This document shows, piece after piece, positions 8,026 to 16,706 of a DNA stretch of 64,000 bases. The translations under genes were made by a program, and so were the position numbers. Position 1 is the stretch's first letter. The number at the start of each line of letters is the position of its first letter. This stretch comes from Rubricoccus sp038746605 (GTDB lineage Bacteria > Bacteroidota > Rhodothermia > Rhodothermales > Rubricoccaceae): assembly GCA_038746605.1 (NCBI GenBank), contig JBCDKM010000016.1, positions 1 to 64,000 of the forward strand, in the 5' to 3' direction. The notes beneath the pieces are model-generated. The model was not told the DNA's origin, made no database searches, and saw only the letters and a program-made list of their open reading frames with translations.

Positions 8026-9189
8026 ATGGCCCACATCCCCGACGCCCGCTTTGGCACTCTCGCCGTCCACGCCGGCCAGGTCCCCGACCCCTCCACTGGC
8101 GCCATCATGACGCCGATCTACCAGACGAGTACCTATGTGCAGTCCGCCCCGGATGAGCACCAGGGCTACGACTATGCGCGCGTTGGCAACCCGACGAGGA
8201 CGGCGCTGGAGGGCAACCTCGCGGCACTTGAGGGCGCCACGCACGGGATCTGCTTCGCCAGCGGCGTCGCGGCCATCGACTCGATCCTGAAGTGCCTCCG
8301 GCCGGGCGATCACATCGTGAGCACAGACGACCTCTACGGCGGCACGTACCGGCTCATGCGGCAAGTGCACGAGCCCTGGGGGCTAGAGTTCACGTTCGCC
8401 AACCTCGCAGACCCAGTGGATGTGGAGGCGCTCTTCCAGGACAACACGAAGATGCTCTGGATCGAGACACCGACGAACCCCCTCCTGCGCGTCTTTGACA
8501 TCGCGGCCCTGGCGGAACGCGCGAAGGCGCGAGGGATCACCGTGGTGGTGGACAATACCTTCGCGAGCCCGTACCTCCAGCAGCCACTCGCCCTCGGCGC
8601 GGACCTCGTGATCCACTCCGCCACGAAGTACCTCGGCGGCCACTCGGACCTCGTCGGGGGGGCCATCCTGACCAGCGACGACGAGTGGAACGAAAAGCTG
8701 CGGTTCCTGATCAAGTGCGTCGGCGCAGTGCCGGGGCCGATGGACTGCTTCCTCACCCTTCGCGGCACGAAGACGCTCCACCTCCGCCTGGAGAAGCACT
8801 GCGACAACGCCGAGGCCGTCGCGCACTTCCTGCGGGACCACCCGAAGGTGGGCCACGTTCGCTTCCCGGGTTTCGGGGACGACCCCGGTCACGCCGTCGC
8901 GGCGAAGCAAATGCGGCGCTTCGGCGGGATGGTGTCGTTCGTGCTGAAGGACGACGCCATCGAGACGGCCGTCCGCGTGATGCAGGGCACGCGCGCATTC
9001 CAGCTGGCGGAGAGCCTCGGCGGCGTGGAAAGCCTCGTCTCGCACCCCGCGAGCATGACGCACGGGAGCATCCCCGCCGAGGTTCGTCGCGAGGCGGGCC
9101 TGTCGGATTCTCTCATCCGGCTCAGTGTCGGCGTGGAGGACGAGGCGGACCTGATCGCCGACCTGGAGCGCGCCCTCGAAGCTGCGTAG
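8026..9189 (+). CDS. metB: Cystathionine gamma-synthase / gamma-lyase family PLP enzyme
   Basis: PLP-dependent trans-sulfuration enzyme of 387 residues. The Schiff-base lysine is K201 in SATKYLGGHSD; other cofactor residues are Y50 in YDYARVGNPTR, D176 in VVDNTF and the FASGVAA loop near residue 80. The C-terminal ESLGGVESLVSHPASMTH is the substrate-site signature of the family. I chose ATG 8026 because MAHIPDARFGTLAVHAG is the usual start; a longer in-frame extension would cross the palindromic repeat. Sequence alone does not separate the synthase from the lyase. No SAM riboswitch was seen upstream. Confidence 0.92.
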   Translation: MAHIPDARFGTLAVHAGQVPDPSTGAIMTPIYQTSTYVQSAPDEHQGYDYARVGNPTRTALEGNLAALEGATHGICFASGVAAIDSILKCLRPGDHIVSTDDLYGGTYRLMRQVHEPWGLEFTFANLADPVDVEALFQDNTKMLWIETPTNPLLRVFDIAALAERAKARGITVVVDNTFASPYLQQPLALGADLVIHSATKYLGGHSDLVGGAILTSDDEWNEKLRFLIKCVGAVPGPMDCFLTLRGTKTLHLRLEKHCDNAEAVAHFLRDHPKVGHVRFPGFGDDPGHAVAAKQMRRFGGMVSFVLKDDAIETAVRVMQGTRAFQLAESLGGVESLVSHPASMTHGSIPAEVRREAGLSDSLIRLSVGVEDEADLIADLERALEAA

Positions 9190-9300
9190 GACCAACGCCC
9201 ACAGGTCAATGCGGACACGTTCGTTGAAGAAAACGTTGAACGGAGTGGCCTCAACGGCGATCTTGCGGTGTTCATCGGTTTCCCCACCCCCCGATCCCCC

Positions 9301-10293
9301 ATGATCTCTCGTTACTCTCTCCCTCTCCTCGCGCTCGGCCTCCTCGTCGGAAGCGTGGACGTTTCTGCACAGGAGCGGATCTCCACACCCGTCTCCTCCG
9401 TCTCGGCCACTGAGGCCGCACAACGCGGCGGGACGGTCCTCAGCTACGTGGACCCCGCGACGGACTCCCAGATCACCAATACCGCACAGGGCGGCGGCTT
9501 TGTCTGGGGCACCAACAGCTTCGGTGATCGTGGCAAGTACTCTTGCTTCGATCTCCCGGGCGGGCAGGCATCCATCGATGTGCCGCAGGTGGACCTGTTC
9601 CTCACGCGGGCGGTCTCTCCCGTGACCACCTCGTACGATATCGTCTTCTACACCGGCGCTCCAGGCTTCGGTGGGCAGGACGGTGCAGGCCCCCAGACCG
9701 AGACGTACCGCCAGACCTTCGACGTCACCACGATCACGGCGACGGACCCCAGTGCACTCACCGAGGCGACGGTTCATACGCTCGCCACGGCACAGACCAT
9801 CACCGAGAGCTTCTGCGTCGGCATCGAGTGGCCCGCAAGCGCTGGCGTGGAGGATCTCTTCGTGAAGGGCACGGTAGACCGTGGCCTCGGCGGCGACAAC
9901 CCCAACCAGTGGGAGTTGTGGAACGATGGTCGGCTCTTCAACATGTCGGAGGCCTGGACGGACTTCTCCGCCGACATGTGGCTCGACGTCCAGTTCACGT
10001 CCTCCGTCGCGAACGAAGAGACCGAACTGACGCGCGGAACGCTCTCCAACGTGACCCCGAACCCGATGCGCGACCGTGCCTCGGTGGACCTCACGCTCGA
10101 AGAGTCTGACGTCGTCTCCGTCACGCTGGTCGACATGCTCGGCCGCGAAGTCGAGTCCGTGTATGAGGGCCCGCTGGCGTCTGGCACCCGCACGTTCACG
10201 CTCCGCTCGGGCACGCTTCGGGCCGGTGTCTACGTGCTTCGTGTGGAGGGCGAGACCATCCTCCAGTCGCGCGTGCTAACCATCACGCGCTAA
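9301..10293 (+). CDS. Secreted protein with type IX sorting (Por) tail
   Basis: 330 residues from ATG 9301. A signal peptide ends around VDVSAQ. The middle part is an all-beta extracellular region of unknown function, with two Cys in the regions around residues 80 and 175. The last about 85 residues form a type A T9SS sorting domain: NVTPNPMRDRASVDL, VTLVDMLGREVESVYEG, LRAGVYVLRVEGE and a basic end TITR. Such proteins cross the outer membrane by the Por system and are released or anchored to LPS. The gene ends with a strong terminator at 10317. No homologous catalytic motif was recognised. Confidence 0.85.
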   Translation: MISRYSLPLLALGLLVGSVDVSAQERISTPVSSVSATEAAQRGGTVLSYVDPATDSQITNTAQGGGFVWGTNSFGDRGKYSCFDLPGGQASIDVPQVDLFLTRAVSPVTTSYDIVFYTGAPGFGGQDGAGPQTETYRQTFDVTTITATDPSALTEATVHTLATAQTITESFCVGIEWPASAGVEDLFVKGTVDRGLGGDNPNQWELWNDGRLFNMSEAWTDFSADMWLDVQFTSSVANEETELTRGTLSNVTPNPMRDRASVDLTLEESDVVSVTLVDMLGREVESVYEGPLASGTRTFTLRSGTLRAGVYVLRVEGETILQSRVLTITR

Positions 10294-10316
10294 CACCGCT
10301 GGCTCCGGCCAGACGA

Positions 10317-10354
10317 GGGGGCGAGCCATGAACCGGCTCGCCCCCTTCTTGTTT
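10317..10354 (+). terminator. Rho-independent terminator after the T9SS cargo gene
   Basis: A perfect 11-bp stem GGGGGCGAGCC/GGCTCGCCCCC with a 7-nt loop and tail TTCTTGTTT, 23 bp after the stop codon. A long-form palindromic repeat begins 8 bp further on. Confidence 0.92.
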
Positions 10355-10361
10355 GGCCCTG

Positions 10362-10398
10362 TCCGCCTCGGTCCGTCCGTGGGCGTCCCGAGGCGGGC
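10362..10398 (+). repeat. Palindromic repeat, long form
   Basis: Arms TCCGCCTCGG and CCGAGGCGGG with a 16-nt spacer carrying TCCGTG at positions 5-10. It follows directly on an intrinsic terminator. Confidence 0.88.
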
Positions 10399-10442
10399 GA
10401 CGCCAGGGCATCGCGTTCGCCGTTTGAGCCCGGAGTCGTACC

Positions 10443-11234
10443 GTGGGGGCACTCCTCCCCCTCTATCCCGTGCGGTATCTCTCGGTCTTCATCGTCATTC
10501 TCGCCCTGCTCGCGCTTGCGCCGGTCCACGCGCAGAACTCCGACACGCTCGTTCAACGTTCGCCTGCCGGAGACACCACGGTCTCCTCGGACACGACCGA
10601 GACGCGCCCGGAGGCCGTACGAGACGCCGCGGCCCCCGTCGCCATCGCCTCGGTCGCAGCCCAGAGTCCGTTCGATGTGGAAAAGGGCTGGGAACTGTTC
10701 GCCGTGCTCTCGCTCGTCTTCGCGCTGGGTGCATTCGGCGGGTTCGTGACGGACCTCGCGACAGACGGCGGGAAGTTGAGCCGCCGGTCTGAGACCGATT
10801 CCACGATCACGGTCGGCTACGTCGCCAACGTGATCGTCGGCGGCGCAGCGGCGCTCGTCGTGCTCACGCTCAATGCGCCCGAGACGTGGCTCGCCCTCGT
10901 GGGGACGGCCATCGTGTCCGGCATCAGCGGGGAGGCGATCATCCTCGCCGTCAAGGCGTCGCGCGATGCGCAAGCCGAACGGGATCGGGCGCGCCACACC
11001 CGGCAGCAGTCCGAGGACAGGATGCAGACCATCGAGCGGAGCGTGAAACAGGCGCGGGCGGCGCTTCCTACTGGCGCTGAGGTGCAGCTTTTCCAGAAGG
11101 GCAGCGCGGCTCCGTCAGACGGCGTGTCCGCCGCTGCGGCCCACCTGGACGCCGCTTTGGGCGAGGCGGAGGCGTATCTCCACTCTCTTCGCGAGACACG
11201 GCAGGCGGAGCTCTCCGATGCGACTCCCTCGTAA
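10443..11234 (+). CDS. Exported/membrane protein of unknown function
   Basis: 263 residues from GTG 10443, which has GGAG seven bases upstream; a second GTG at 10470 gives a more typical signal peptide (MRYLSVFIVILALLALAPVHAQ) and is equally possible. After a Ser/Thr-rich stretch there are two or three membrane segments (about residues 85-105, 125-145, 150-170), then a charged, probably helical tail rich in Gln, Arg and Glu that may form a coiled coil. I do not recognise the family. The gene is convergent with lptB, and the 42 bp between their stops is filled by a long-form palindromic repeat. Confidence 0.7.
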   Translation: MGALLPLYPVRYLSVFIVILALLALAPVHAQNSDTLVQRSPAGDTTVSSDTTETRPEAVRDAAAPVAIASVAAQSPFDVEKGWELFAVLSLVFALGAFGGFVTDLATDGGKLSRRSETDSTITVGYVANVIVGGAAALVVLTLNAPETWLALVGTAIVSGISGEAIILAVKASRDAQAERDRARHTRQQSEDRMQTIERSVKQARAALPTGAEVQLFQKGSAAPSDGVSAAAAHLDAALGEAEAYLHSLRETRQAELSDATPS

Positions 11235-11240
11235 CCCCGG

Positions 11241-11276
11241 CCGCCTCGGTAGGTCCGTGAGCATGCCGAGGCGGGG
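11241..11276 (+). repeat. Palindromic repeat, long form, between convergent genes
   Basis: Arms CCGCCTCGG and CCGAGGCGG with a 16-nt spacer containing GGTCCGTG. It occupies almost exactly the gap between two stop codons (11234 plus strand, 11277 minus strand). Confidence 0.9.
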
Positions 11277-12052
<776 letters not shown>

Positions 12053-12053
<1 letters not shown>

Positions 12054-12409
12054 CACTCGGGGCGGCGGATCGCGGCACGGGTCGCGCGCTCTTCGAACTC
12101 GATCCGTTCCCGAGCAGCCTCCAGCGCCTTGCGGGCTTCGGTCAACCGGGCGGTCTCGCTAGCCAGCTGGCGACGCTCTGCACCGGGTTCCTCTCGGGGG
12201 GGCGCCTCTGGGCGAAGCGTGAGCGCGAGAGTAATCAGCCCACCCACCAGCAGAATCGTCGCGCCCACAAACGGAAACCCGGCCCCGACGAGGTCTTCCA
12301 TCTGCGACGACCAGAGGAACGGCATCGTGTAGAGCATCCCGGCCGACCCGGCGCCGATGGCGACGTAGGCGAGGCCACGAAGGGCTGCGAGGAGAGTGGA
12401 ATCAGACAT
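12053..12409 (-). CDS. Small two-TM membrane protein in the lpt operon
   Basis: 118 residues. Two hydrophobic segments (about 8-30 and 42-63) are followed by a long, strongly charged helix rich in Glu, Arg and Ala that should form a cytoplasmic coiled coil. I do not recognise a family. Its stop overlaps the lptB start by one base, and it begins 24 bp after the FloA-like gene, so it is made together with LPS-export proteins. A link to LPS transport or to the FloA-like protein is inferred only from position. Confidence 0.75.
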
Positions 12410-12433
12410 CAGTCGAGAAAGGAGACCGCCAAC

Positions 12434-12865
12434 CTACCCCGCCTCGGGCGTGGCGCGGTCAGGGTCCGCGAGGAGACTCTGGACGGGATTCTTCGCGAGG
12501 CCGTGCCGGTCCAGCTTGCCCTCTAGCGCCACGGCGGAAAGTTCGTAGAGGTCCGTGGGCAGACCTCGCGAGGCACGCGCCTCCACGGTGCTCGCGAACT
12601 CGGACGTGTCCACGCGGGCGACTTCGAGCACCGCGAGATCTCCCAACTCGGCCTCCAGTCCCGCCGCGCGGAGCCGTGCCTGCGAGCGCACGAGGCGGAG
12701 CGGGCGGGCCTTGCTGTACGAGTACCCCGCGAGCGTCCGAAGTCCCACGTCTGCCCCCTCGCGCCGAGCCGCGACCCACGCAGGAAGCGCGAAGAAAAAG
12801 TGGCGTCCGAATAGCAGCACGAGGGCTGCCAGGACGGCGAGGACGAGCAGGACTGTATCACTCAT
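12434..12865 (-). CDS. Small membrane protein resembling part of flotillin-like FloA
   Basis: 143 residues from ATG 12865 (an ATG five codons upstream is also open). One N-terminal membrane segment is followed by a region resembling the part of FloA that follows its membrane anchor: ADVGLRTLAGYSYSKARPL resembles FloA's GV-x-I-S-x-x-T-L-x-G-M-R-L-R-R, and LPTDLYELSAVALEGKLDR resembles its L-x-L-x-x-L-E-x-x-Y-L-A-G-G-N-V-D-R. The SPFH core itself is missing. This is my own weak pattern match, not a family assignment. The start overlaps the end of the lptA-like gene, so translation is likely coupled. Confidence 0.65.
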   Translation of the reverse strand: MSDTVLLVLAVLAALVLLFGRHFFFALPAWVAARREGADVGLRTLAGYSYSKARPLRLVRSQARLRAAGLEAELGDLAVLEVARVDTSEFASTVEARASRGLPTDLYELSAVALEGKLDRHGLAKNPVQSLLADPDRATPEAG

Positions 12866-14567
12866 TGGCTGCAGTGGCATCGGGGGGCGCCTCGGGTGTC
12901 TCGGCTGAATCAGAGTTCGGCTCCTCCGCTTCGGGTTCCTCCGCCTCGGTCTCGAGGCGGGCAGGGTCGGCGGACGCTTCCGCGCCGAGGACCGTGTCAG
13001 GCGGTGGGCGGTCCCAGTCTGGGTGCTTCGCGAGCCAGTCGGCCTCCCAGCCGGTCAGGAGGTTGTCTCGGGCCGGCTGGCGATCCGGGTCGAAGGCGAA
13101 GCCCGGGAGGCGATCCGCAGGCACGATGGTCGGGCCGTAGCGGGTGCCGTCCACGTTGCCGAAGACGCCCGCCTCGCGAAGCTCGCTCTCGGCATCGAAG
13201 CGGAACACGAGGCTGTCCGCCCCGACCCGCACGGCACCATCGAGTAGGCCCTCGGCGGTGGCCTGGTGGTAGAGAGCCTGGGCAGCGGGCCAAACGGTCA
13301 GACGCCGTAGCGCCTCCTCGCGGACGATCCCGAGCATCCGCTCGCCCGCGAGTTGGTTCAGGCGTCCGAGGGTGGAATCGAGTTGTCCCGCGAACGCATT
13401 GCCCGTCGCGAAGACCGAATCGCGGAGGGCACCGGTCAGGATCCGCAGCGAGTCCCCGACGAGTTGAGAGCCCTGGACCCAGACGGTCGGACGTGCGAGG
13501 CCGAGGGTGCCGCCGAAAAGATCGAGGCGGTCTCGCGAGGGCGCATCCGTCAGAGAGTCGGCAGGCGAGAGGCGAACGAAGGAGACCGAGTCTGCCATGG
13601 CGCCGAGGCCGTCGCGCCAGAGGTGGGCCTCCCTCACGGCGGTGAGCGTTTCCACGGAGAGCGAGTCGCGCGTCTCGCGGGCGGCAGAGAAGGAGAGCGC
13701 CCGAACGAGCGTGGTATCGACAGCGGTCCCAGTGGAGTCTCGGTCGAGGAGGACGGCCAGCGCGGCGCGGCCCTCTGCGGTCATCGCGGCCGTCTCAGCC
13801 TGCCCATCGTAGATGAGGCGGTTGCCGAAGAGGAGGCCTCGGCGGAGGCTGTCCTCCTCGGTGCCGGGCCGGTCCAGCACCACATCGCCGAAGGCACGGG
13901 CGCGCTCGGTGCGGCGGAAGTAAACGAGCGAGTCCGCATCGAGGCGGTCGGCCTCGCGGAGAAGGCGGACCGTACCGGCCACATCCGCGCGGCGCGAGCG
14001 GGCGTCGTAGGTGCCGCGCTCAGCCGTGAGCGTCGTGACGGAGTCGCGGAGGGTGAGCGGGCCGTCCAGTTCGGCGAAGCGGCGCTCGGTCTCGTAGGTG
14101 CCGCTGGGCGCGAGGAGTTCGGCGCCGTCTTGGAGGATGCGCCCCCCGCCCTCGAACGTCGCGCGCTTGTCCCGCGAGTTGTACGTGGCCGTCGGTGCGA
14201 AGAGCACACCGCCCTCTGCACCGATGCGGACGTTCCCCGTCGCGACGGCCTGCTTGGTGCTGGCGTCGTACGTGACGCGGTCGGCGGTGAGCGTGTCGTC
14301 GCCGGAGATGATGCGGACGCTGCCCTCCAGGAGTGCGTTGCGCCGGTTGTCGGTGATCGTCGCGCGAGCGGCACGAAGCGAGGTGGTGTCGCTGCGGAGG
14401 CGCACGTTGCCGATCAGGCGCGAGACTTCGCCGGTGAGGCTGTCGCTGACCGTCTCGCCTTCGTCAGCGTTGAGAATCTCGATGGTTCGCGTCTGGGCGG
14501 AGACCTCGGGCGCGCTGGCGATGCCCACGAGGAGAAGCGCGACCAGGACCCACGGAAGTCCAACCAT
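12858..14567 (-). CDS. LptA/OstA-like periplasmic LPS-transport protein
   Basis: 569 residues. I start at ATG 14567, which gives a clean signal peptide (LVALLLVGIASAPEVSAQ); an upstream ATG at 14651 overlaps the lptC stop, but its extension would run through a palindromic repeat. The mature protein holds repeated OstA-type beta segments (LIGNVRLRSDTTSLRA, LLEGSVRIISGDDTLTA, AVATGNVRIGAEGG, ELDGPLTLRDSVTTLTA, VAGTVRLLREADRLDA, AFGDVVLDRPG), a longer-than-usual ladder compared with the about 185-residue E. coli LptA. The C-terminal tail is Glu/Pro/Ala rich, low complexity, and contains an in-frame palindromic repeat. It should bridge LPS across the periplasm. Confidence 0.87.
   Translation of the reverse strand: MVGLPWVLVALLLVGIASAPEVSAQTRTIEILNADEGETVSDSLTGEVSRLIGNVRLRSDTTSLRAARATITDNRRNALLEGSVRIISGDDTLTADRVTYDASTKQAVATGNVRIGAEGGVLFAPTATYNSRDKRATFEGGGRILQDGAELLAPSGTYETERRFAELDGPLTLRDSVTTLTAERGTYDARSRRADVAGTVRLLREADRLDADSLVYFRRTERARAFGDVVLDRPGTEEDSLRRGLLFGNRLIYDGQAETAAMTAEGRAALAVLLDRDSTGTAVDTTLVRALSFSAARETRDSLSVETLTAVREAHLWRDGLGAMADSVSFVRLSPADSLTDAPSRDRLDLFGGTLGLARPTVWVQGSQLVGDSLRILTGALRDSVFATGNAFAGQLDSTLGRLNQLAGERMLGIVREEALRRLTVWPAAQALYHQATAEGLLDGAVRVGADSLVFRFDAESELREAGVFGNVDGTRYGPTIVPADRLPGFAFDPDRQPARDNLLTGWEADWLAKHPDWDRPPPDTVLGAEASADPARLETEAEEPEAEEPNSDSAETPEAPPDATAANE
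12941..12961. repeat. Palindromic repeat, short form, inside the lptA-like gene
   Basis: CCGCCTCGG-TC-TCGAGGCGGG lies in frame in the low-complexity C-terminal tail, reading RLETEA on the minus strand. One arm has a single mismatch. Confidence 0.6.
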
Positions 14568-14590
14568 CCGCCCATGGCGGCTCAGGTTCC

Positions 14591-14612
14591 CCCGCCTCGG
14601 TCCCGAGGCGGG
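14591..14612. repeat. Palindromic repeat, short form
   Basis: CCCGCCTCGG-TC-CCGAGGCGGG lies between the lptC stop and the preferred lptA-like start. Its presence argues against the longer N-terminus for the lptA-like gene. Confidence 0.85.
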
Positions 14613-14647
14613 CCCACCTGCGTCCACAGCTTCCTGTTTCCAGCCCG

Positions 14648-15412
14648 TCATTCCTGCACCTCGATTTCCCCGCGCACGCGCGAGAAGGAGTACCGCGAGA
14701 GATCGCCGGTGGCGACGAGCCCCACGCCCCGGATTCGCTCGCCCGGGCCGATGAACTGGAACGCGCCCGGCGCACGGAAGCGCGACCCGTCCCACGTCAC
14801 ACGCGAGGCCCGGAGCGTCCGGCCACTCCCGGCGTCCACGCTCACATCGCCCGAGGCGGTGTAGCGCCCGCCACTGATGGCCCCGGAAACGGTCTGGGCT
14901 TGGATTCGAGCACTCGGCTGGCCGCGCAGGTCCACGTCCGCGTTGCCCGAGGCGGAGAACTGGCCGTCCTCTGTGTAGCGGAGGCGCGCAGCCTCGATCC
15001 TCGTGCTCTCGTCCCCGAAGGTCTCCGCGACCACCCGTCCATCTGCGACGAGGCGACCATCTTTCTCGTAGTACCACGCCTGCCGGGCTGCGATGGAGGC
15101 CGTCGGCTGGCCGTCGTCGCCGAAGAGGCGAACCGCGATGCGGGCCTGAACGGAGTCTGGGGTGCCGGGCGGCGGACCGAGGTAGACGTAGTTCGTGTCA
15201 GCCCGGTCGAAGCGGGCCATGTAGGGAGCCGCGAGGGTGAGAGAGGGGCGCCCCTCGGTGGAGATCCGAAGTTCGGCGTCCCAGCTTTCGCCCTCCGGCA
15301 GATCCTCCACCGTCGTGCCCGGCGGCAGCCCACTGGACGGCCGCGAGCACCCGCCGACGAGAACCGCCAGCGAGGTCATCGCGAGGAAGAGCACGGGAAT
15401 GGCGCGAGGCAT
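14648..15412 (-). CDS. lptC: LptC-like LPS export lipoprotein
   Basis: 254 residues from ATG 15412. A lipoprotein signal ends LAVLVGGC, so the mature protein should carry a lipid on that Cys. Bacteroidota-type LptC proteins are lipoproteins, unlike the membrane-anchored E. coli form. The mature part contains the OstA-like beta repeats of the LptC family: YEKDGRLVADGRVVAETFG, RYTEDGQFSASGNADVDLRG and GAISGGRYTASGDVSVDAG. It is the first gene of the minus-strand lpt operon and faces the STAS gene across a 316-bp divergent spacer. Identity rests on fold pattern, position and signal; I rate it probable. Confidence 0.85.
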   Translation of the reverse strand: MPRAIPVLFLAMTSLAVLVGGCSRPSSGLPPGTTVEDLPEGESWDAELRISTEGRPSLTLAAPYMARFDRADTNYVYLGPPPGTPDSVQARIAVRLFGDDGQPTASIAARQAWYYEKDGRLVADGRVVAETFGDESTRIEAARLRYTEDGQFSASGNADVDLRGQPSARIQAQTVSGAISGGRYTASGDVSVDAGSGRTLRASRVTWDGSRFRAPGAFQFIGPGERIRGVGLVATGDLSRYSFSRVRGEIEVQE

Positions 15413-15728
15413 CTGAGAAGCTACCGAGGGCACGAGGCCGACTTCACGAGGGTGGGGAGAGCGTTACGAATCGCCCGGCGAGGGTTCGGATCGTCCCGCG
15501 CCGTAGAGACAGGCGAGCGGAAACCGGCCCGTTGGAGCCAGGCGTGCGGAACGGTCCTGCGCTATGGAATCGCGCATCGTCGCGCGTTCGTGCCCTCCCG
15601 GCCCTCCGAAGGGCCCGTTTCGGAGAGACCCTGGTACGATATTCGACCCCGGTGCCGTGCCTGCCGATACCCCGGTGGCACTCCCCACCCTCACCGCCGG
15701 GCTTCCGGCCTACGCGCCCCCTCGCGCC
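15413..15728. other. Divergent intergenic region lptC / STAS, 316 bp
   Basis: No gene or palindromic repeat of the window's main family is seen. It holds a small hairpin GGCCCT-CCGA-AGGGCC at 15600-15615. Both flanking operons start outward from here, so promoters for both must be inside, but I cannot point to a convincing promoter motif. Confidence 0.5.
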
Positions 15729-16100
15729 ATGAGCTTCACCATCCAGAAGACCTCCCCCTCCGCCGTCGTCATTCGCGTCGGCAAGGCCCTCGACTTCCGT
15801 AACGCGGCCGAGTTCAAGGCCGCCTGCCAGGAGCACGCCCGCGCGGGCGTCCGCTACTTCGTGCTGGACTTCTCCGGCACCGGCATCCTCGACTCCACCG
15901 GCCTCGGCGTCATCTTCTCGCTGTACCGTCAGCTCACCCCCACGGGCGGGCAGGTCGTCTTCGCGAGCGTCAGCCGCCCCGTGCAGGTCGTCGTGCAGTT
16001 GACGCGCACCTACAAGGTGTTCCGCCAGTTCCCGACCGTCGACGCCGCCGTCCAGGCGCAGCACGCTGCCCAGGCTGCCCGGCCGACCGGCACGGCGTAG
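15729..16100 (+). CDS. STAS-domain anti-anti-sigma-like regulator
   Basis: 123 residues: a single STAS domain of the RsbV/SpoIIAA type. The phosphorylatable serine is S56 in GILDSTGLGVIFS, preceded by the strand FVLDFSG. In this family the unphosphorylated form binds and sequesters an RsbW-type kinase. It is the first gene of a three-gene plus-strand module with an RsbW-like kinase (48 bp downstream) and a receiver-PP2C phosphatase, a complete partner-switch cassette. The Ala/Gln-rich tail after residue 110 is extra. The output sigma factor is not in the window. Confidence 0.9.
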   Translation: MSFTIQKTSPSAVVIRVGKALDFRNAAEFKAACQEHARAGVRYFVLDFSGTGILDSTGLGVIFSLYRQLTPTGGQVVFASVSRPVQVVVQLTRTYKVFRQFPTVDAAVQAQHAAQAARPTGTA

Positions 16101-16148
16101 CGCGACGGGCACCCTCGGTCGCTCCCCTCGGCACCGCCGCCTCGTGCC

Positions 16149-16706
16149 ATGAGCACGCACCACTTCTACGATCTCGAGACCGTCGTTGACGAGGTCCACG
16201 CTCTGTTCGACACGTGGACCGAGGACGCCTCGCTCCGACCGGCGCTGGACGGCGACGGCGAGATCGTGCTCCGGCTCGCCGTCCACGAGTGGATCGCCAA
16301 TCTGGTGCAGCACGCGGCTTTCGTGGAGCGCCCGCCTGAAATCAGCCTCACCGTCACTGTCGAAGCTGACGATGTCTACGTCGAGGTGGAAGACACCTCC
16401 CTCGGCTTCGACCTCCTAGGACAGCTTGAGGCGCAGAGCGCGATGCTGGACGCCCCCGCCCCGTCCGAGCGAGGTCGCGGTCTTTTGATGCTCATCACCT
16501 GCACACGTGCGCTGGAGTATCGCCCCGCCGGCGAGGATCGACAGCGCCTCTCCTTCCGCCTTGCCAACCCTGGCGACGCCGTCTTCGCCGGCCTCTTCCG
16601 TCCCGCCGACTTCGAGCCCATGGAGGCCCTGATCGCCGACGAGCTCGTCGACGGCTACCTCTCGGGCGATGGCGCTCCTCCCACCTCGCATCCCTCCTCC
16701 CGATGA
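16149..16706 (+). CDS. RsbW/SpoIIAB-like ATP-binding kinase
   Basis: 185 residues: a GHKL-type ATPase domain of the anti-sigma serine kinase group. The N box is LAVHEWIANLVQHA (E47, N51), the G1 region is VEVEDTSLGFD, and the G2-like loop is SERGRGLLML. The protein should phosphorylate the neighbouring STAS protein and in its free form hold a partner (sigma factor or other effector). About 45 residues follow the kinase domain. The stop overlaps the start of the receiver-PP2C gene (ATGA), so kinase and phosphatase are translationally coupled. Confidence 0.87.
   Translation: MSTHHFYDLETVVDEVHALFDTWTEDASLRPALDGDGEIVLRLAVHEWIANLVQHAAFVERPPEISLTVTVEADDVYVEVEDTSLGFDLLGQLEAQSAMLDAPAPSERGRGLLMLITCTRALEYRPAGEDRQRLSFRLANPGDAVFAGLFRPADFEPMEALIADELVDGYLSGDGAPPTSHPSSR

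Noticed and set aside
8026..8028. SAM riboswitch upstream of metB
   Set aside because: The upstream 198 bp contains a terminator and a palindrome belonging to the previous gene, and no SAM-box core that I can recognise.
6274..8370. Long open frame of nearly 700 codons on the minus strand
   Set aside because: It runs antisense through the TPR and metB genes, whose products are recognisable; long antisense frames are expected in GC-rich DNA.
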